NCBI GenBank assembly: GCA_038521865.1
Contig: JBCBKO010000001.1
Location: 806,001-870,000, forward strand
DNA length: 64,000 nucleotides
Direction: 5' to 3'
DNA from: CALBPI01 sp038521865
GTDB taxonomy: Bacteria; Pseudomonadota; Gammaproteobacteria; Steroidobacterales; Woeseiaceae
Positions 25,701 to 33,578 of this stretch are shown piece by piece. Each line of letters starts with the position of its first letter. Positions within the stretch are counted from its first letter, which is position 1. Below the pieces are notes generated by a model. That model saw only the letters and a list, made by a program, of their open reading frames with translations. It was not told where the DNA came from and did not search any database. The position numbers and the translations under genes are program-made.

Positions 25701-27537
25701 ACTATGTCTGCAGGCAGCCTTCAATCACCGCCATATCTTCATCGATCCAGCACCGAACCCTGCGACAAGCTTTGCCGAGCGAGAGCGATTATTCGCGCTA
25801 CCGCGCTCTGGCTGGGATGACTACGACACGAGCTTGATATCGCCCGGCGGTGGCATCTTTGACCGCAACGTAAAGTCGATCGATCTCTCGCCGGAAGCGC
25901 AGAAACTGCTGCACATAAGCACATCTCGTGTTTCGCCGCTCGAACTGATTCAGGCGATCCTGAGGATGCCTGTTGATTTGCTGTGGAATGGCGGTATCGG
26001 CACCTACGCCAAAGCTAGTTATGAAAACCATAGCGACGCCGGCGATCGTCAGAATGATAGCGTACGCGTCGATGCGACAGAGCTTCAGTGCAAGGTGATC
26101 GGAGAAGGCGGAAACCTCGGGCTAACCCAGCTTGCCCGAGTCGAGTTCGCGGCCAACGGAGGCCGCATCAACACCGACTTCATCGATAACTCGGCGGGGG
26201 TCGACAGCTCCGACCGCGAGGTCAACATTAAGATTCTGTTAGCGCTGATCGGTCAGGAACGGCGCATGACTCGTGGCAAGCGAAACCAGTTGCTTGCGCG
26301 GATGACCGACGAAGTGGCTGCACTCGTCCTTCGCAATAACTATTTACAGACTCAGGCGATCAGCATGATGGAGGCTCGTGCTGTGGAGCGACTGAGCGAA
26401 CATCGAGCGACCATTCAAACCTTGCAAAAGAGTGGTCTGCTAAATCGTCGACTGGAGGGTCTACCTGACGACGAGGCGCTGGATGCACGCAAGCGCGAGG
26501 AACGTGGCTTTACCCGGCCTGAGCTTTCTGTGCTGCTCAGTTACGCAAAGCTCGATCTTTACCAGCAACTGAGTGGCGCCGGCGTTGAACTCGGTGGCTA
26601 CCGCGACACGGAACTGTTGAACTATTTTCCAACGCCATTACAAAAGCAGTTTGCTCAGTTCGTCTCCAGGCATCGGCTTGCGCAACAAATCGTGACAACG
26701 CTGCTGACCAATAGCCTCGTCAATCGCATGGGGCCGGCTTTCGCCATTCGGGCGCAGCAAGAAACGGGCAGCGGGGTCGACCGTGTTGCGCAGAGTTACG
26801 TCATCGCCAGGGATATCGCCGATGCGCGCAGTCTCTGGGCAGATATCGAGAGACTCGATACGCGCATCCCAACCAATATCCAGTACTCGATGATGTACGA
26901 GATTGCGCGCAAACTGCGCCATTGCTGTTATTGGATTCTGCGCAACTGTAGTGGCCCTCTCGATGTTGACGCATTGACTGAGAGCATCTCGATGCCGGTG
27001 CAGGAAATCCTCAAGGACTTGCCGGACCTCATGTCCAAGTCTGGAGCGCGGCGATTGGAACGCACGGTACGCCAGCATTTGCGCATGGGCGTTGCGGAAC
27101 GCTTGTCTCGACGTATCAGCGCATTGGGCTACATCACAGATGCGCTTGAGATTGTTCGCATCGCGACCGACACCGGCTGTAACACCAAAGACATGGCGAA
27201 CACTTACTTCATGCTTGGCGAACGACTGCCTTTCGACTGGATTCGCAGTGCAATCGACAAACTGAAAGTTGATGGTATCTGGCAGGCGCGTGCGCGCAGC
27301 TCACTTCGCGACCGTATTGTCGGCGCTCAGCGTGAGCTCGCAGGTCAAGTGTTCAGTGTTAGCGGCTGCGGTAATGCCGAATCAGGCATAGACGCGCTCC
27401 GAAAGGCCCGGCTGGGACGCTTCGAGCGCACCGAGGATCTTCTGGAACAGATGCGCGAGAGCGAGAGCACCGACTTTGCCTCGCTTACTGTCGCCGTGAA
27501 TGAAATTGCAACTTTGGTCGGTGACAACGCCGACTGA
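22717..27537 (+). CDS. gdhB: NAD-specific glutamate dehydrogenase, 180-kDa class
   Basis: This is a very large (1606 aa) NAD-dependent glutamate dehydrogenase of the type known from Pseudomonas and Streptomyces, which deaminates glutamate to 2-oxoglutarate. Family features are the long N-terminal ACT-like region (ELVHENMPFLVDSVSMAL), the dehydrogenase core with GGLRWSDRRDDFRTEVLGLMKAQ split over two blocks, VPTGAKGGFYPK carrying the catalytic Lys, and GGSAGYDHKKMAIT, GDMSGDVFGNGML and GEGGNLGLTQLARVE. CGGAGG lies 6 nt before the ATG at 22717. Another ATG at 22711 is only 0 nt from it. It is divergent from kynA and is followed after 19 nt by gpmA. Confidence 0.95.
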   Translation: MPRQDRRRGDRQDELLRQIAAAVEDNRPLADRRAVRRYICEYYRNLSSDDVTMSSMDSLAAAAMSHLSFGRNRASGEHRLRVYNPSLSRHGWESPNTVVELVHENMPFLVDSVSMALDRAGSAIRLTVHPLIRCARTPAGRLKEVLPHKSDAGNIESFIRFEIRRETRKAQIQALQQTIEQSLADVRAAVQDWQPMRARMRKVIASLEEQPNLSADAKDESIELLKWLANDRFTYLGYRRYRLNETPEIPELKPIRGSALGLNTIGDRRGRTHKLSPAMQRYKRSAELMLINKANSRSTVHRPSYLDYVGVKSFDTNGNPDGEHRFIGLFTSQAYSEPVESIPLIRKKIAEILDRAGLDQTSHRGKALMHILNNYPRDELFQASVPDLARTITGILNLQERRRVKLFMRRDTFRRFYSCLVFIPREKYNTEVRERTEEILRTALNGDTVESHVQLSDSALARVHLLVYADSTAANKVSLRTIENQISESVITWSDRLRRALVKAHGEESGANLFERYSGVFPLAYQEDASATQAVQDLDFIERQLAPGADPAASYQLTVQADGRLRFVVLRVDAQLALSDALPLLENLGMRVLTERPYQLRMREQRAWLQDFELESINNAPQKRLRDCAPELIKSFHAQLHGQIERDRYNLLVAAGGLSSDRITIVRAYAKYLLQLGLPFSQRYLEEIFAEHADVLNAALDWFEIRFDPNANPSRGRLRRTEQRVMSGIADARSLDADRALRALFSVMSATRRTNAFAGIENLRTEALAFKLDTSKIEEAPLPRPAHEIFVYSPRVEGVHLRAGDIARGGLRWSDRRDDFRTEVLGLMKAQTVKNTVIVPTGAKGGFYPKQLPEGDRNAMMSEAITCYRMFITALLSVTDNLVDGDIAPPNGVVAYDNPDPYLVVAADKGTATFSDIANEIAVERGFWLGDAFASGGSAGYDHKKMAITARGAWEAVKRHFREMGVDTQTDRFTVAGIGDMSGDVFGNGMLLSETLCLQAAFNHRHIFIDPAPNPATSFAERERLFALPRSGWDDYDTSLISPGGGIFDRNVKSIDLSPEAQKLLHISTSRVSPLELIQAILRMPVDLLWNGGIGTYAKASYENHSDAGDRQNDSVRVDATELQCKVIGEGGNLGLTQLARVEFAANGGRINTDFIDNSAGVDSSDREVNIKILLALIGQERRMTRGKRNQLLARMTDEVAALVLRNNYLQTQAISMMEARAVERLSEHRATIQTLQKSGLLNRRLEGLPDDEALDARKREERGFTRPELSVLLSYAKLDLYQQLSGAGVELGGYRDTELLNYFPTPLQKQFAQFVSRHRLAQQIVTTLLTNSLVNRMGPAFAIRAQQETGSGVDRVAQSYVIARDIADARSLWADIERLDTRIPTNIQYSMMYEIARKLRHCCYWILRNCSGPLDVDALTESISMPVQEILKDLPDLMSKSGARRLERTVRQHLRMGVAERLSRRISALGYITDALEIVRIATDTGCNTKDMANTYFMLGERLPFDWIRSAIDKLKVDGIWQARARSSLRDRIVGAQRELAGQVFSVSGCGNAESGIDALRKARLGRFERTEDLLEQMRESESTDFASLTVAVNEIATLVGDNAD

Positions 27538-27556
27538 CGAATCCCTGGGGACTACG

Positions 27557-28300
27557 ATGACCGGAAAACTGATCTTGTGCCGACACGGCCAAAGCGACTG
27601 GAACCTGAAAAACCTGTTTACTGGCTGGACGGATGTCGATCTGACGGAAAAAGGCGAAACCGAAGCACGCGCTGCGGGCACCCTGCTGAAGCAAGGCGGG
27701 TACGAATTCGATGTCGCCTATACATCCGTACTCAAGCGTGCAATCCGCACGTTGTGGCTGATGCTCGATGAGATGGATCGGATGTGGCTGCCCGTGCACC
27801 GCGACTGGCGACTGAATGAGCGTCACTACGGCGCACTACAAGGATTGAACAAAGCGGAGACAGCTGCAAAGTACGGTGATGAGCAAGTGCACATCTGGCG
27901 CCGCTCTTACGACATTACGCCGCCCCCGATTGAAGACGACGATGAGCGCCACCCACGCTTTGATATGCGCTACACCGGAATCGATACCTTACCGGCGACT
28001 GAATCGCTGGCGTTGACACTCGAACGCGTCAGAGTGGTTTGGGACACAACAATCAGCAGAGACCTCGAGGCAGGAAAGAACGTCTTGATTGCCGCTCATG
28101 GCAACAGCCTGCGCGCCCTCGTCAAGATGTTGGATGACGTATCAGAGCAAGAGATCACGGGCTTCAATATTCCAACGGGAGTGCCGCTCGAGTATCACCT
28201 CGACGATCAACTCAAACCGACTGCAAGAGAGTTTCTGGGTGATCCCGACGCGATCGCCGCAGCAGCAGCGGCCGTTGCGAATCAAGGCAAATCGCAATGA
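27557..28300 (+). CDS. gpmA: 2,3-bisphosphoglycerate-dependent phosphoglycerate mutase
   Basis: GpmA interconverts 3- and 2-phosphoglycerate in glycolysis and gluconeogenesis. The 247-residue protein has the phospho-His motif LCRHGQSDWN near residues 7-16, LFTGWTDVDLTEKG, the catalytic RLNERHYGALQGLNK and AAHGNSLRALVK. It is of normal length with an Ala-rich C-terminal end. The ATG at 27557 (MTGKLILC) is the standard start. Its stop overlaps the next gene by 4 nt, implying coupled translation with the gamma-carbonic anhydrase-like protein. Confidence 0.95.
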   Translation: MTGKLILCRHGQSDWNLKNLFTGWTDVDLTEKGETEARAAGTLLKQGGYEFDVAYTSVLKRAIRTLWLMLDEMDRMWLPVHRDWRLNERHYGALQGLNKAETAAKYGDEQVHIWRRSYDITPPPIEDDDERHPRFDMRYTGIDTLPATESLALTLERVRVVWDTTISRDLEAGKNVLIAAHGNSLRALVKMLDDVSEQEITGFNIPTGVPLEYHLDDQLKPTAREFLGDPDAIAAAAAAVANQGKSQ

Positions 28301-28818
28301 TGTACGCACTTGACGACAATCGCCCGGAGCTCGTCGGCGACGGACAGTGGGTTTCGGACACGGCTGACGTCATTGGCAAGGTGACGCTGCACGCCGACGC
28401 AAGCGTGTGGTTTGGCAGCGTCCTACGTGGCGACATGGAAAGAATCACTGTCGGTGCGCGCACGAACATCCAAGATCACAGCGTGCTGCATACCGATGCC
28501 GGGTTCCCGTTGGTGCTTGGAGAAGGTGTCACCGTGGGTCACCGAGTGATGCTACACGGATGCCAAATCGGCGATAGTGCGCTCATCGGCATCGGCGCTA
28601 CCGTGCTAAACGGCGCTATCATCGGCGCCAACTCACTGGTCGGCGCGCACGCGCTGGTAACCGAGGGCAAGACATTCCCGGAAGGCGTGTTGATCATGGG
28701 CACACCCGCCAAAGTCGTTCGCGAGCTATCTGAGCAAGAGATCGCCCATCTCAAATTGAGTGCCGAGCACTACGTGGCCAACGCACGTCGTTTTGCAACG
28801 GGACTCAAGCCCCTCTGA
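28297..28818 (+). CDS. Gamma-carbonic anhydrase family protein (left-handed beta-helix)
   Basis: The 173-residue hexapeptide-repeat protein is of the YrdA/PaaY type. The repeats are visible in VWFGSVLRGDMERITVGARTN, IQDHSVLHTDAG, VTVGHRVMLHGCQIGDSALIGIGA and IIGANSLVGAHALV. The His residues of DHSVLH, GHR and MLHG match the zinc-ligand positions of gamma-class carbonic anhydrases. Whether it has carbonic anhydrase activity is not certain, because many family members show little or none. It overlaps gpmA by 4 nt and converges on the thioesterase gene. Confidence 0.9.
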   Translation: MMYALDDNRPELVGDGQWVSDTADVIGKVTLHADASVWFGSVLRGDMERITVGARTNIQDHSVLHTDAGFPLVLGEGVTVGHRVMLHGCQIGDSALIGIGATVLNGAIIGANSLVGAHALVTEGKTFPEGVLIMGTPAKVVRELSEQEIAHLKLSAEHYVANARRFATGLKPL

Positions 28819-28824
28819 CCACCA

Positions 28825-29721
28825 TCATTCCTGTGATGCAGGGTGGCTCGGCGGGTCGCGTCGTTCGTCCCATACCCGCACGACCCCCTCTTGCGATGTA
28901 CTTGCGCACAGAATGCCATCGCGCGTGTAAATCCGCCCGCGCGCGAAACCACGCCCACCACTGGCGTTTGGGCTGTCCATCACATAGAGAAACCAGTCGT
29001 CGACTCGCATCGGACGGTGAAACCAGAGTGCATGATCAAGACTCGCCATCTGTACTTGCCCGGTGCCGTAGCGCAGTCCATGCGGCAGCGCACTAGTGCC
29101 AAGTAGCTCATAGTCCGAGACATACGCCAGCATGGCGCGATGCAAATCTGCGTCATCGGGCAGGCGATCAACCGCGCGTACCCAGACGTGCTTGTAAGGC
29201 GCCCGCTCCCCGTGATGTACAAATGCCGGTGGCTCGACAGGACGGAACTCGAAGGGACGTTCCTCCGTCATGAAACGGCGCATCTTCGCAGGAAGCTGAT
29301 CACCAACGTCGCGCGCGATATCCCGAGCATCAGCGAGCGCTTCGGGCACTGGCACTTCCGGCATATCGAATTGATGCGTCAAACCGGCTTCTGGCACCTG
29401 GAAGGAAGCGGCCATGTTCAGGATCGGTCGTCCGTGCTGAATCGCAACGACACGGCGTACTGAAAAACTGCGACCGTCGCGCTGGCGGTCAACTTCATAG
29501 ACGATCGGCGCTTCCATATCTCCGCGGCGCAGAAAATAGGCGTGTAACGAGTTGGCGCAACGGTCATCGACGGTGTTTTGTGCCGCCGACAATGCTTGGC
29601 CGACTACCTGTCCGCCGAACACCTGCTCGCTGCCGATGTCCCGGCTCTCACCACGAAAAATATTCGACTCGATTCGCTCTAGCGTCAGCAACTGACAAAG
29701 ATCTGCTAGCACTGGGTCCAT
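28825..29721 (-). CDS. tesB: Acyl-CoA thioesterase II
   Basis: TesB hydrolyses acyl-CoA to free fatty acid and CoA. The 298-residue double-hotdog protein contains NIFRGES, QVFGGQVVGQALSAAQ, LHAYFLRRGDMEAPIVYEVDRQRDGRSF in pieces, MASLDHALWFHRPMR with the catalytic Asp, and the closing SxQEGVVR motif. Length and order match E. coli TesB. It stands alone between convergent and divergent neighbours. It complements the acyl-CoA ligase encoded at 31863-33497 and could prevent trapping of CoA. Confidence 0.94.
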   Translation of the reverse strand: MDPVLADLCQLLTLERIESNIFRGESRDIGSEQVFGGQVVGQALSAAQNTVDDRCANSLHAYFLRRGDMEAPIVYEVDRQRDGRSFSVRRVVAIQHGRPILNMAASFQVPEAGLTHQFDMPEVPVPEALADARDIARDVGDQLPAKMRRFMTEERPFEFRPVEPPAFVHHGERAPYKHVWVRAVDRLPDDADLHRAMLAYVSDYELLGTSALPHGLRYGTGQVQMASLDHALWFHRPMRVDDWFLYVMDSPNASGGRGFARGRIYTRDGILCASTSQEGVVRVWDERRDPPSHPASQE

Positions 29722-29822
29722 GGTTCACTCCGAACACGTCAGCTCAGTATTAGAGCACAAGGGCCGCGATTAGACCCCCAAAGCCTGAAGCGTTATCCTC
29801 ACGCCGCTTCAGGGAGATCACT

Positions 29823-30572
29823 ATGATTGGAAAACGCACACTCGGCGATCGTCTCGCCATGATCGCAAAACTTGAGACCTTCAGTGCGGTCGCATTGTTA
29901 CTGGTTGCAGGCCCCGGTCATCGCTACGGTTTCATCCCGACGAAGATTGCAGTATTGCTGAGCCTCGCCGCGCTGCTGTTAGGTGCCATCGCCCTGCTGT
30001 GCGCGATCGCGGCGCTATTGCTCCCGTCCCAGAACCGTCGCACCGGCATGCTAGCCGGATGTCTGATCGTCAGCGGTGCGCTCAGCGCCACACTCGTTTC
30101 GTGGACGATCAAGGGCGCGTCGGTACCGCAAATACACGACATCACGACTGATCTCACGAACCCGCCGCAGTTCCAGCTGCTGGCAGGGGCGCGCGCCGGT
30201 GCTGCAAATCCTGACGCTTATCCTGGCGCCGAGTTCGCGGATCAACAGCGCGACGCCTATCCGGACATCACGCCGCTAGAGGTCACCAACAAGGATATTG
30301 ATGAGATCCTCGATCTCGCTGAGGCTACGGCCGTCGCACAAGGTTGGAATTCCGTCATGCGCCAGGCGGGTAGCAATCAAATTGAAGCCACCGACGTGAC
30401 GTTCTGGTTCGGCTACAAAGACGACATTATTATTCGAGTCACCGAATCAGCAAGTGGGTCTCGCATCGATGTGCGATCGAAGTCCCGAGTGGGTCAAAGC
30501 GACCTCGGTACAAACGCGGACCGAATCGCCAAGTACCTCGATGATCTGGCGACTGTGCTGGGTACGGGTTAA
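29823..30572 (+). CDS. DUF1499 domain membrane protein
   Basis: The 249-residue protein has three hydrophobic segments (about 19-36, 43-69 and 76-96) followed by a soluble domain from about 135 to 249. That domain includes YPDITPLEVTNKDIDEILDLAEA, FWFGYKDDIIIRVTES and RIDVRSKSRVGQSDLGTNADRI, the pattern of DUF1499. The function is unknown. The related soluble DUF1499 family is widespread in proteobacteria and plants. Its end overlaps the convergent Mpo1-like gene by 4 nt. I see no functional link to neighbours beyond that. Confidence 0.8.
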   Translation: MIGKRTLGDRLAMIAKLETFSAVALLLVAGPGHRYGFIPTKIAVLLSLAALLLGAIALLCAIAALLLPSQNRRTGMLAGCLIVSGALSATLVSWTIKGASVPQIHDITTDLTNPPQFQLLAGARAGAANPDAYPGAEFADQQRDAYPDITPLEVTNKDIDEILDLAEATAVAQGWNSVMRQAGSNQIEATDVTFWFGYKDDIIIRVTESASGSRIDVRSKSRVGQSDLGTNADRIAKYLDDLATVLGTG

Positions 30573-30898
30573 CGCAGCAGAGAAACCCGGCCGATCAAAA
30601 TATCGCGGTACATGACCCAGTCTCCAGCAAGACTGTAAAGCGGAAATTTAAACGTCGCGGGCTTGTTTCGCTCAAAGGCGAAGTGGCCCACCCACGCGAA
30701 TCCGTAGCCACAGATCGGCATCAACAACAGCCACCAGAGGTTACCTGTCGCGATTACCAAGGCGATGATGCCGAGGACTCCGGTTGTGCCGATGAAATGC
30801 ATTCTCCGGCAGTTAACGTCGGCGTGTTCGGCCAGGTAGTATGAATAAAACTGGGAGAAGGATTCGAACGAGAGTTCTGACGATTCGGCGTTATTCAT
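30569..30898 (-). CDS. Mpo1-like (DUF962) membrane protein
   Basis: The 109-residue protein has the DUF962 motif FYSYYLAEHADVNCRRMHFIG, with His25 and His35 matching conserved His residues of the family, then a membrane hairpin (about 42-75) and HFAFERNKPATF-PLYSLAGD. Yeast Mpo1 of this family is an iron-dependent dioxygenase that shortens 2-hydroxy fatty acids in alpha-oxidation. Bacterial members are uncharacterized. Its ATG overlaps the SDR stop by 4 nt. The upstream genes are an SDR, a small membrane protein and an acyl-CoA ligase, a set that would fit alpha-oxidation of a fatty acid. That pathway is inference. Confidence 0.85.
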   Translation of the reverse strand: MNNAESSELSFESFSQFYSYYLAEHADVNCRRMHFIGTTGVLGIIALVIATGNLWWLLLMPICGYGFAWVGHFAFERNKPATFKFPLYSLAGDWVMYRDILIGRVSLLR

Positions 30899-31650
30899 GT
30901 CTGTTGCACCGTACCACCGTCTACGACAATGCCAGTACCGGTCACGAATGCTGCATCGTCACTCGCAAGGAATAGCGCAACGCGAGCGACGTCGAGCGGC
31001 TCGCCCAGTCGTCCCATAGAGCATCTCTGAATCCATGCGTCGCGCAGTTCAGGGTTCTGCCGGAATCCCTCACGCGTCATGTTGGTCATGATCGCACCCG
31101 GCTGGATGTAGTTCACGGTGATACCGTGCTTTCCGACCTCGCCCGCAAGCGACTTGGTCAACCCCGCCACGGCGTGTTTGGACGCCACGTACGCAGAAAG
31201 GAATCGCCCGCCCATAAACGAATAGATCGAACCCAGGTTGATAATCCTGCCGGCCGGGCTGCGTTTTAAGAGCGGCACCGCCATTCGAGACAAGCGAAAC
31301 ACAGGTCGAAGGTTATTCGCCATCACGGTATCCCAGAGTTCATCCGGGCTCTTCTCAACGCTTTGCATATTGCTGATGCCCGCGTTGTTCACGAGAATAT
31401 CGAGACCACCAAGATCGCTGTTGACGAGCTCGAGTAAGCGCTCCGGTGCATCGTCTGTAGATACATCGAGGACGTGCCCGGTCACATTCGCGACTCCTGA
31501 GAAACGCTCCTCGATACCCGAGTCGGGTAAATCCACGCCTACAACGATTGCCCCATGCTGCGCAAACACACGCGCGATCGCCTCACCGATGCCGGTGGCG
31601 GCGCCGGTCACCACGGCACGCATTTGATGGAGTCTCTGTTTTTCCTGCAC
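30895..31650 (-). CDS. Short-chain dehydrogenase/reductase
   Basis: The 251-residue SDR has TGAATGIGEAIA (cofactor glycine motif), GVDLPDS after beta-2 (Asp, suggesting NAD preference), NNAGIS, a catalytic Ser in INLGSIYS, YVASKHAVAG (Tyr, Lys) and the C-terminal FLASDDAAFVTGTGIVVDGG. The GTG start at 31650 overlaps the TAG of the 63-residue gene by one base. An ATG at 31623 is an alternative. Its stop overlaps the Mpo1-like start. It probably acts on a fatty-acid-derived alcohol, aldehyde or ketone given the operon, but the substrate is unknown. Confidence 0.9.
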   Translation of the reverse strand: MQEKQRLHQMRAVVTGAATGIGEAIARVFAQHGAIVVGVDLPDSGIEERFSGVANVTGHVLDVSTDDAPERLLELVNSDLGGLDILVNNAGISNMQSVEKSPDELWDTVMANNLRPVFRLSRMAVPLLKRSPAGRIINLGSIYSFMGGRFLSAYVASKHAVAGLTKSLAGEVGKHGITVNYIQPGAIMTNMTREGFRQNPELRDAWIQRCSMGRLGEPLDVARVALFLASDDAAFVTGTGIVVDGGTVQQT

Positions 31651-31841
31651 TAGCCTGTTCCCTTATCGTTTTGGACAGCGAGCAACGCCGCCGCACTGAT
31701 CGTCGACAATATACCGACGATGAACCCCGCAATCGCATGCACAGTTCGCGCTTCTTCGAACACGGCCCACCATGTTGCCTGACCGAGCGATAAAGCACCG
31801 ATCACGAACAGCAACAACGGCAACGCACGAATTTTTTCCAA
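31650..31841 (-). CDS. Small two-helix membrane protein
   Basis: This 63-residue hypothetical protein has hydrophobic segments at about 7-26 and 34-55 separated by EEARTVHA. I do not recognize a family. It is probably real because it is evenly spaced in the operon. It starts 21 nt after the acyl-CoA ligase stop, and its TAG overlaps the GTG of the SDR by one base. Nothing beyond membrane localization can be supported. Confidence 0.65.
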   Translation of the reverse strand: MEKIRALPLLLFVIGALSLGQATWWAVFEEARTVHAIAGFIVGILSTISAAALLAVQNDKGTG

Positions 31842-31862
31842 GACTCGCCTCGTCGCTGTTGA

Positions 31863-33497
31863 TTAACTCGCCGTCGGCAATTCGTAGTCAGCAAACTGTT
31901 CGCGCAGTGTCGTTTTCTTCACCTTGCCAGTCGCTCCGTGCGGCAGTTCATCGACAAATACAACGTCGTCTGGCGTCCACCACTTCGCAATCTTGCCGTC
32001 GAGGTAATCGAGTACGCCCTGCTTGTCGAGGTCGGCACCTTCCGCCTTGACGACGATCAACAACGGCCGCTCTGTCCACTTCGGGTGTGCAACACCGATA
32101 ACGGCCGCTTCGGCAACAGCCTCATGGCCCATTGCCGTATTCTCGAGGTCGATGGAACTGATCCACTCGCCGCCCGACTTGATCACATCCTTGGTGCGGT
32201 CCGTAATCGCCATGAAGCCGTCCGGATCGATGGTCGCTACGTCGCCGGTATCAAACCAACCTTCATCAGCGTGTGCTTCACTTTCGTTCTCAAGCCGGAA
32301 GTAATCGCTGCAGATCCAGGGCCCACGAACACGCAATGCACCGAACGCCTCGCCGTCCCAGGGCAGATCGGCGCCCTGCTCGTCGACGATCTTCATTTCT
32401 ACACCGAAGATACCGCGCCCTGCCTTCACCTGAATCGCCACCTTTTCGTCGGGAGACAGCGCATCATGTTTGGGCAGCAGCGTGTTGGTCACGCCCAGCG
32501 GGCTCATCTCGGTCATCCCCCATCCCTGATGCAGCACAACATCATGCTCATCTCGGAATGCCTCGATCATGGATGCAGGCACAGCGGCACCGCCAACAAC
32601 GGTCCTCTGTAAGTGTTCGAGCTTCACGCCAGCCTTGCGCGCATAGTCGAGCAGGGCGAGCCACACTGTCGGTACGCCCAGCGCGAGGGTCACCTCTTCG
32701 TTGGAGAGCAGCTGGTAGAGCGCTTCGCCGTCGCCCATTTTGGGTCCCGGCATAACGAGCTTGGCGCCGACCATCGGGCAGCAGTATGGAATACCCCAGG
32801 CATTGACGTGGAATAGAGGCACGACCGGCAGAACAGTGTCGCGACGTGAAATGTTCAACACGTCCGGCATCAGTCCCGTGATCGCGTGCAGAACGGTCGA
32901 GCGGTGTGAGTAAAGCACACCTTTGGGGTTACCCGTGGTGCCAGAGGTGTAGCAGAGCGCAGAAGCCGTATTCTCATCGAACTCAGGCCACTGGTAGTCC
33001 TCGGATGCAGAGGCGATCCAGGACTCGTAACTCTGGACGTTCAAATCGGTTTGTGGCAGTGAAGCATCGTCACACATAACGATGATGTGTTTGAGACCTG
33101 GCGCCTTGTCACGAATCGCAGCGACCAGCGGCAGGAACATCGGATCTACGAGAAGCACGCGATCTTCAGCATGGTTAATGATGTAGACAAGCTGTTCGGG
33201 AAACAGTCGCGGGTTGATTGTGTGGCATACGTAGCCAGCGCTGGAGATACCGTAGTAGGCCTCCATGTGGCGGTGATCATTCCAAGCTAGCGTGGCAACT
33301 CGGTCGCCATGCTCCAGACCCATCGCGTCGAGCGCATTGGCGACGCGCTTCGCTCTCGAAAAGCAATCCTTGTAGGTATACCGATGGTTCGGATTGTCTG
33401 CGGTGACCGAAACGATCTCAGAGTCGGGATGAAACTTCAGGGCATGCTCAGCGATGCTCGAAATCAGCAGCGGCTGGTCCATCATCAATCCACGCAT
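31863..33497 (-). CDS. Fatty acyl-CoA ligase (AMP-binding)
   Basis: The 544-residue enzyme activates a fatty acid to acyl-CoA with ATP. The adenylate motif is YTSGTTGNPKGVLYSH (about residue 187). GWGMTEMSPLG, WFDTGDVATID and DRTKDVIKSGGEWIS mark the A8/hinge region, and a C-terminal GKVKKTTLRE supplies the catalytic Lys. It resembles AlkK-type medium-chain ligases more than FadD, including the opening MxDQPLLISSI. It is the first gene of a tight set with the 63-residue protein, SDR and Mpo1-like protein, and follows uup by 81 nt. Confidence 0.92.
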   Translation of the reverse strand: MRGLMMDQPLLISSIAEHALKFHPDSEIVSVTADNPNHRYTYKDCFSRAKRVANALDAMGLEHGDRVATLAWNDHRHMEAYYGISSAGYVCHTINPRLFPEQLVYIINHAEDRVLLVDPMFLPLVAAIRDKAPGLKHIIVMCDDASLPQTDLNVQSYESWIASASEDYQWPEFDENTASALCYTSGTTGNPKGVLYSHRSTVLHAITGLMPDVLNISRRDTVLPVVPLFHVNAWGIPYCCPMVGAKLVMPGPKMGDGEALYQLLSNEEVTLALGVPTVWLALLDYARKAGVKLEHLQRTVVGGAAVPASMIEAFRDEHDVVLHQGWGMTEMSPLGVTNTLLPKHDALSPDEKVAIQVKAGRGIFGVEMKIVDEQGADLPWDGEAFGALRVRGPWICSDYFRLENESEAHADEGWFDTGDVATIDPDGFMAITDRTKDVIKSGGEWISSIDLENTAMGHEAVAEAAVIGVAHPKWTERPLLIVVKAEGADLDKQGVLDYLDGKIAKWWTPDDVVFVDELPHGATGKVKKTTLREQFADYELPTAS

Positions 33498-33578
33498 TAC
33501 TCCCCCCTTTGGTCGAATGCCGTGTGAGTTAACTTGTCGAAGTGTGCATGAAAGCGTAATTGCTCACCACCCCGGACG

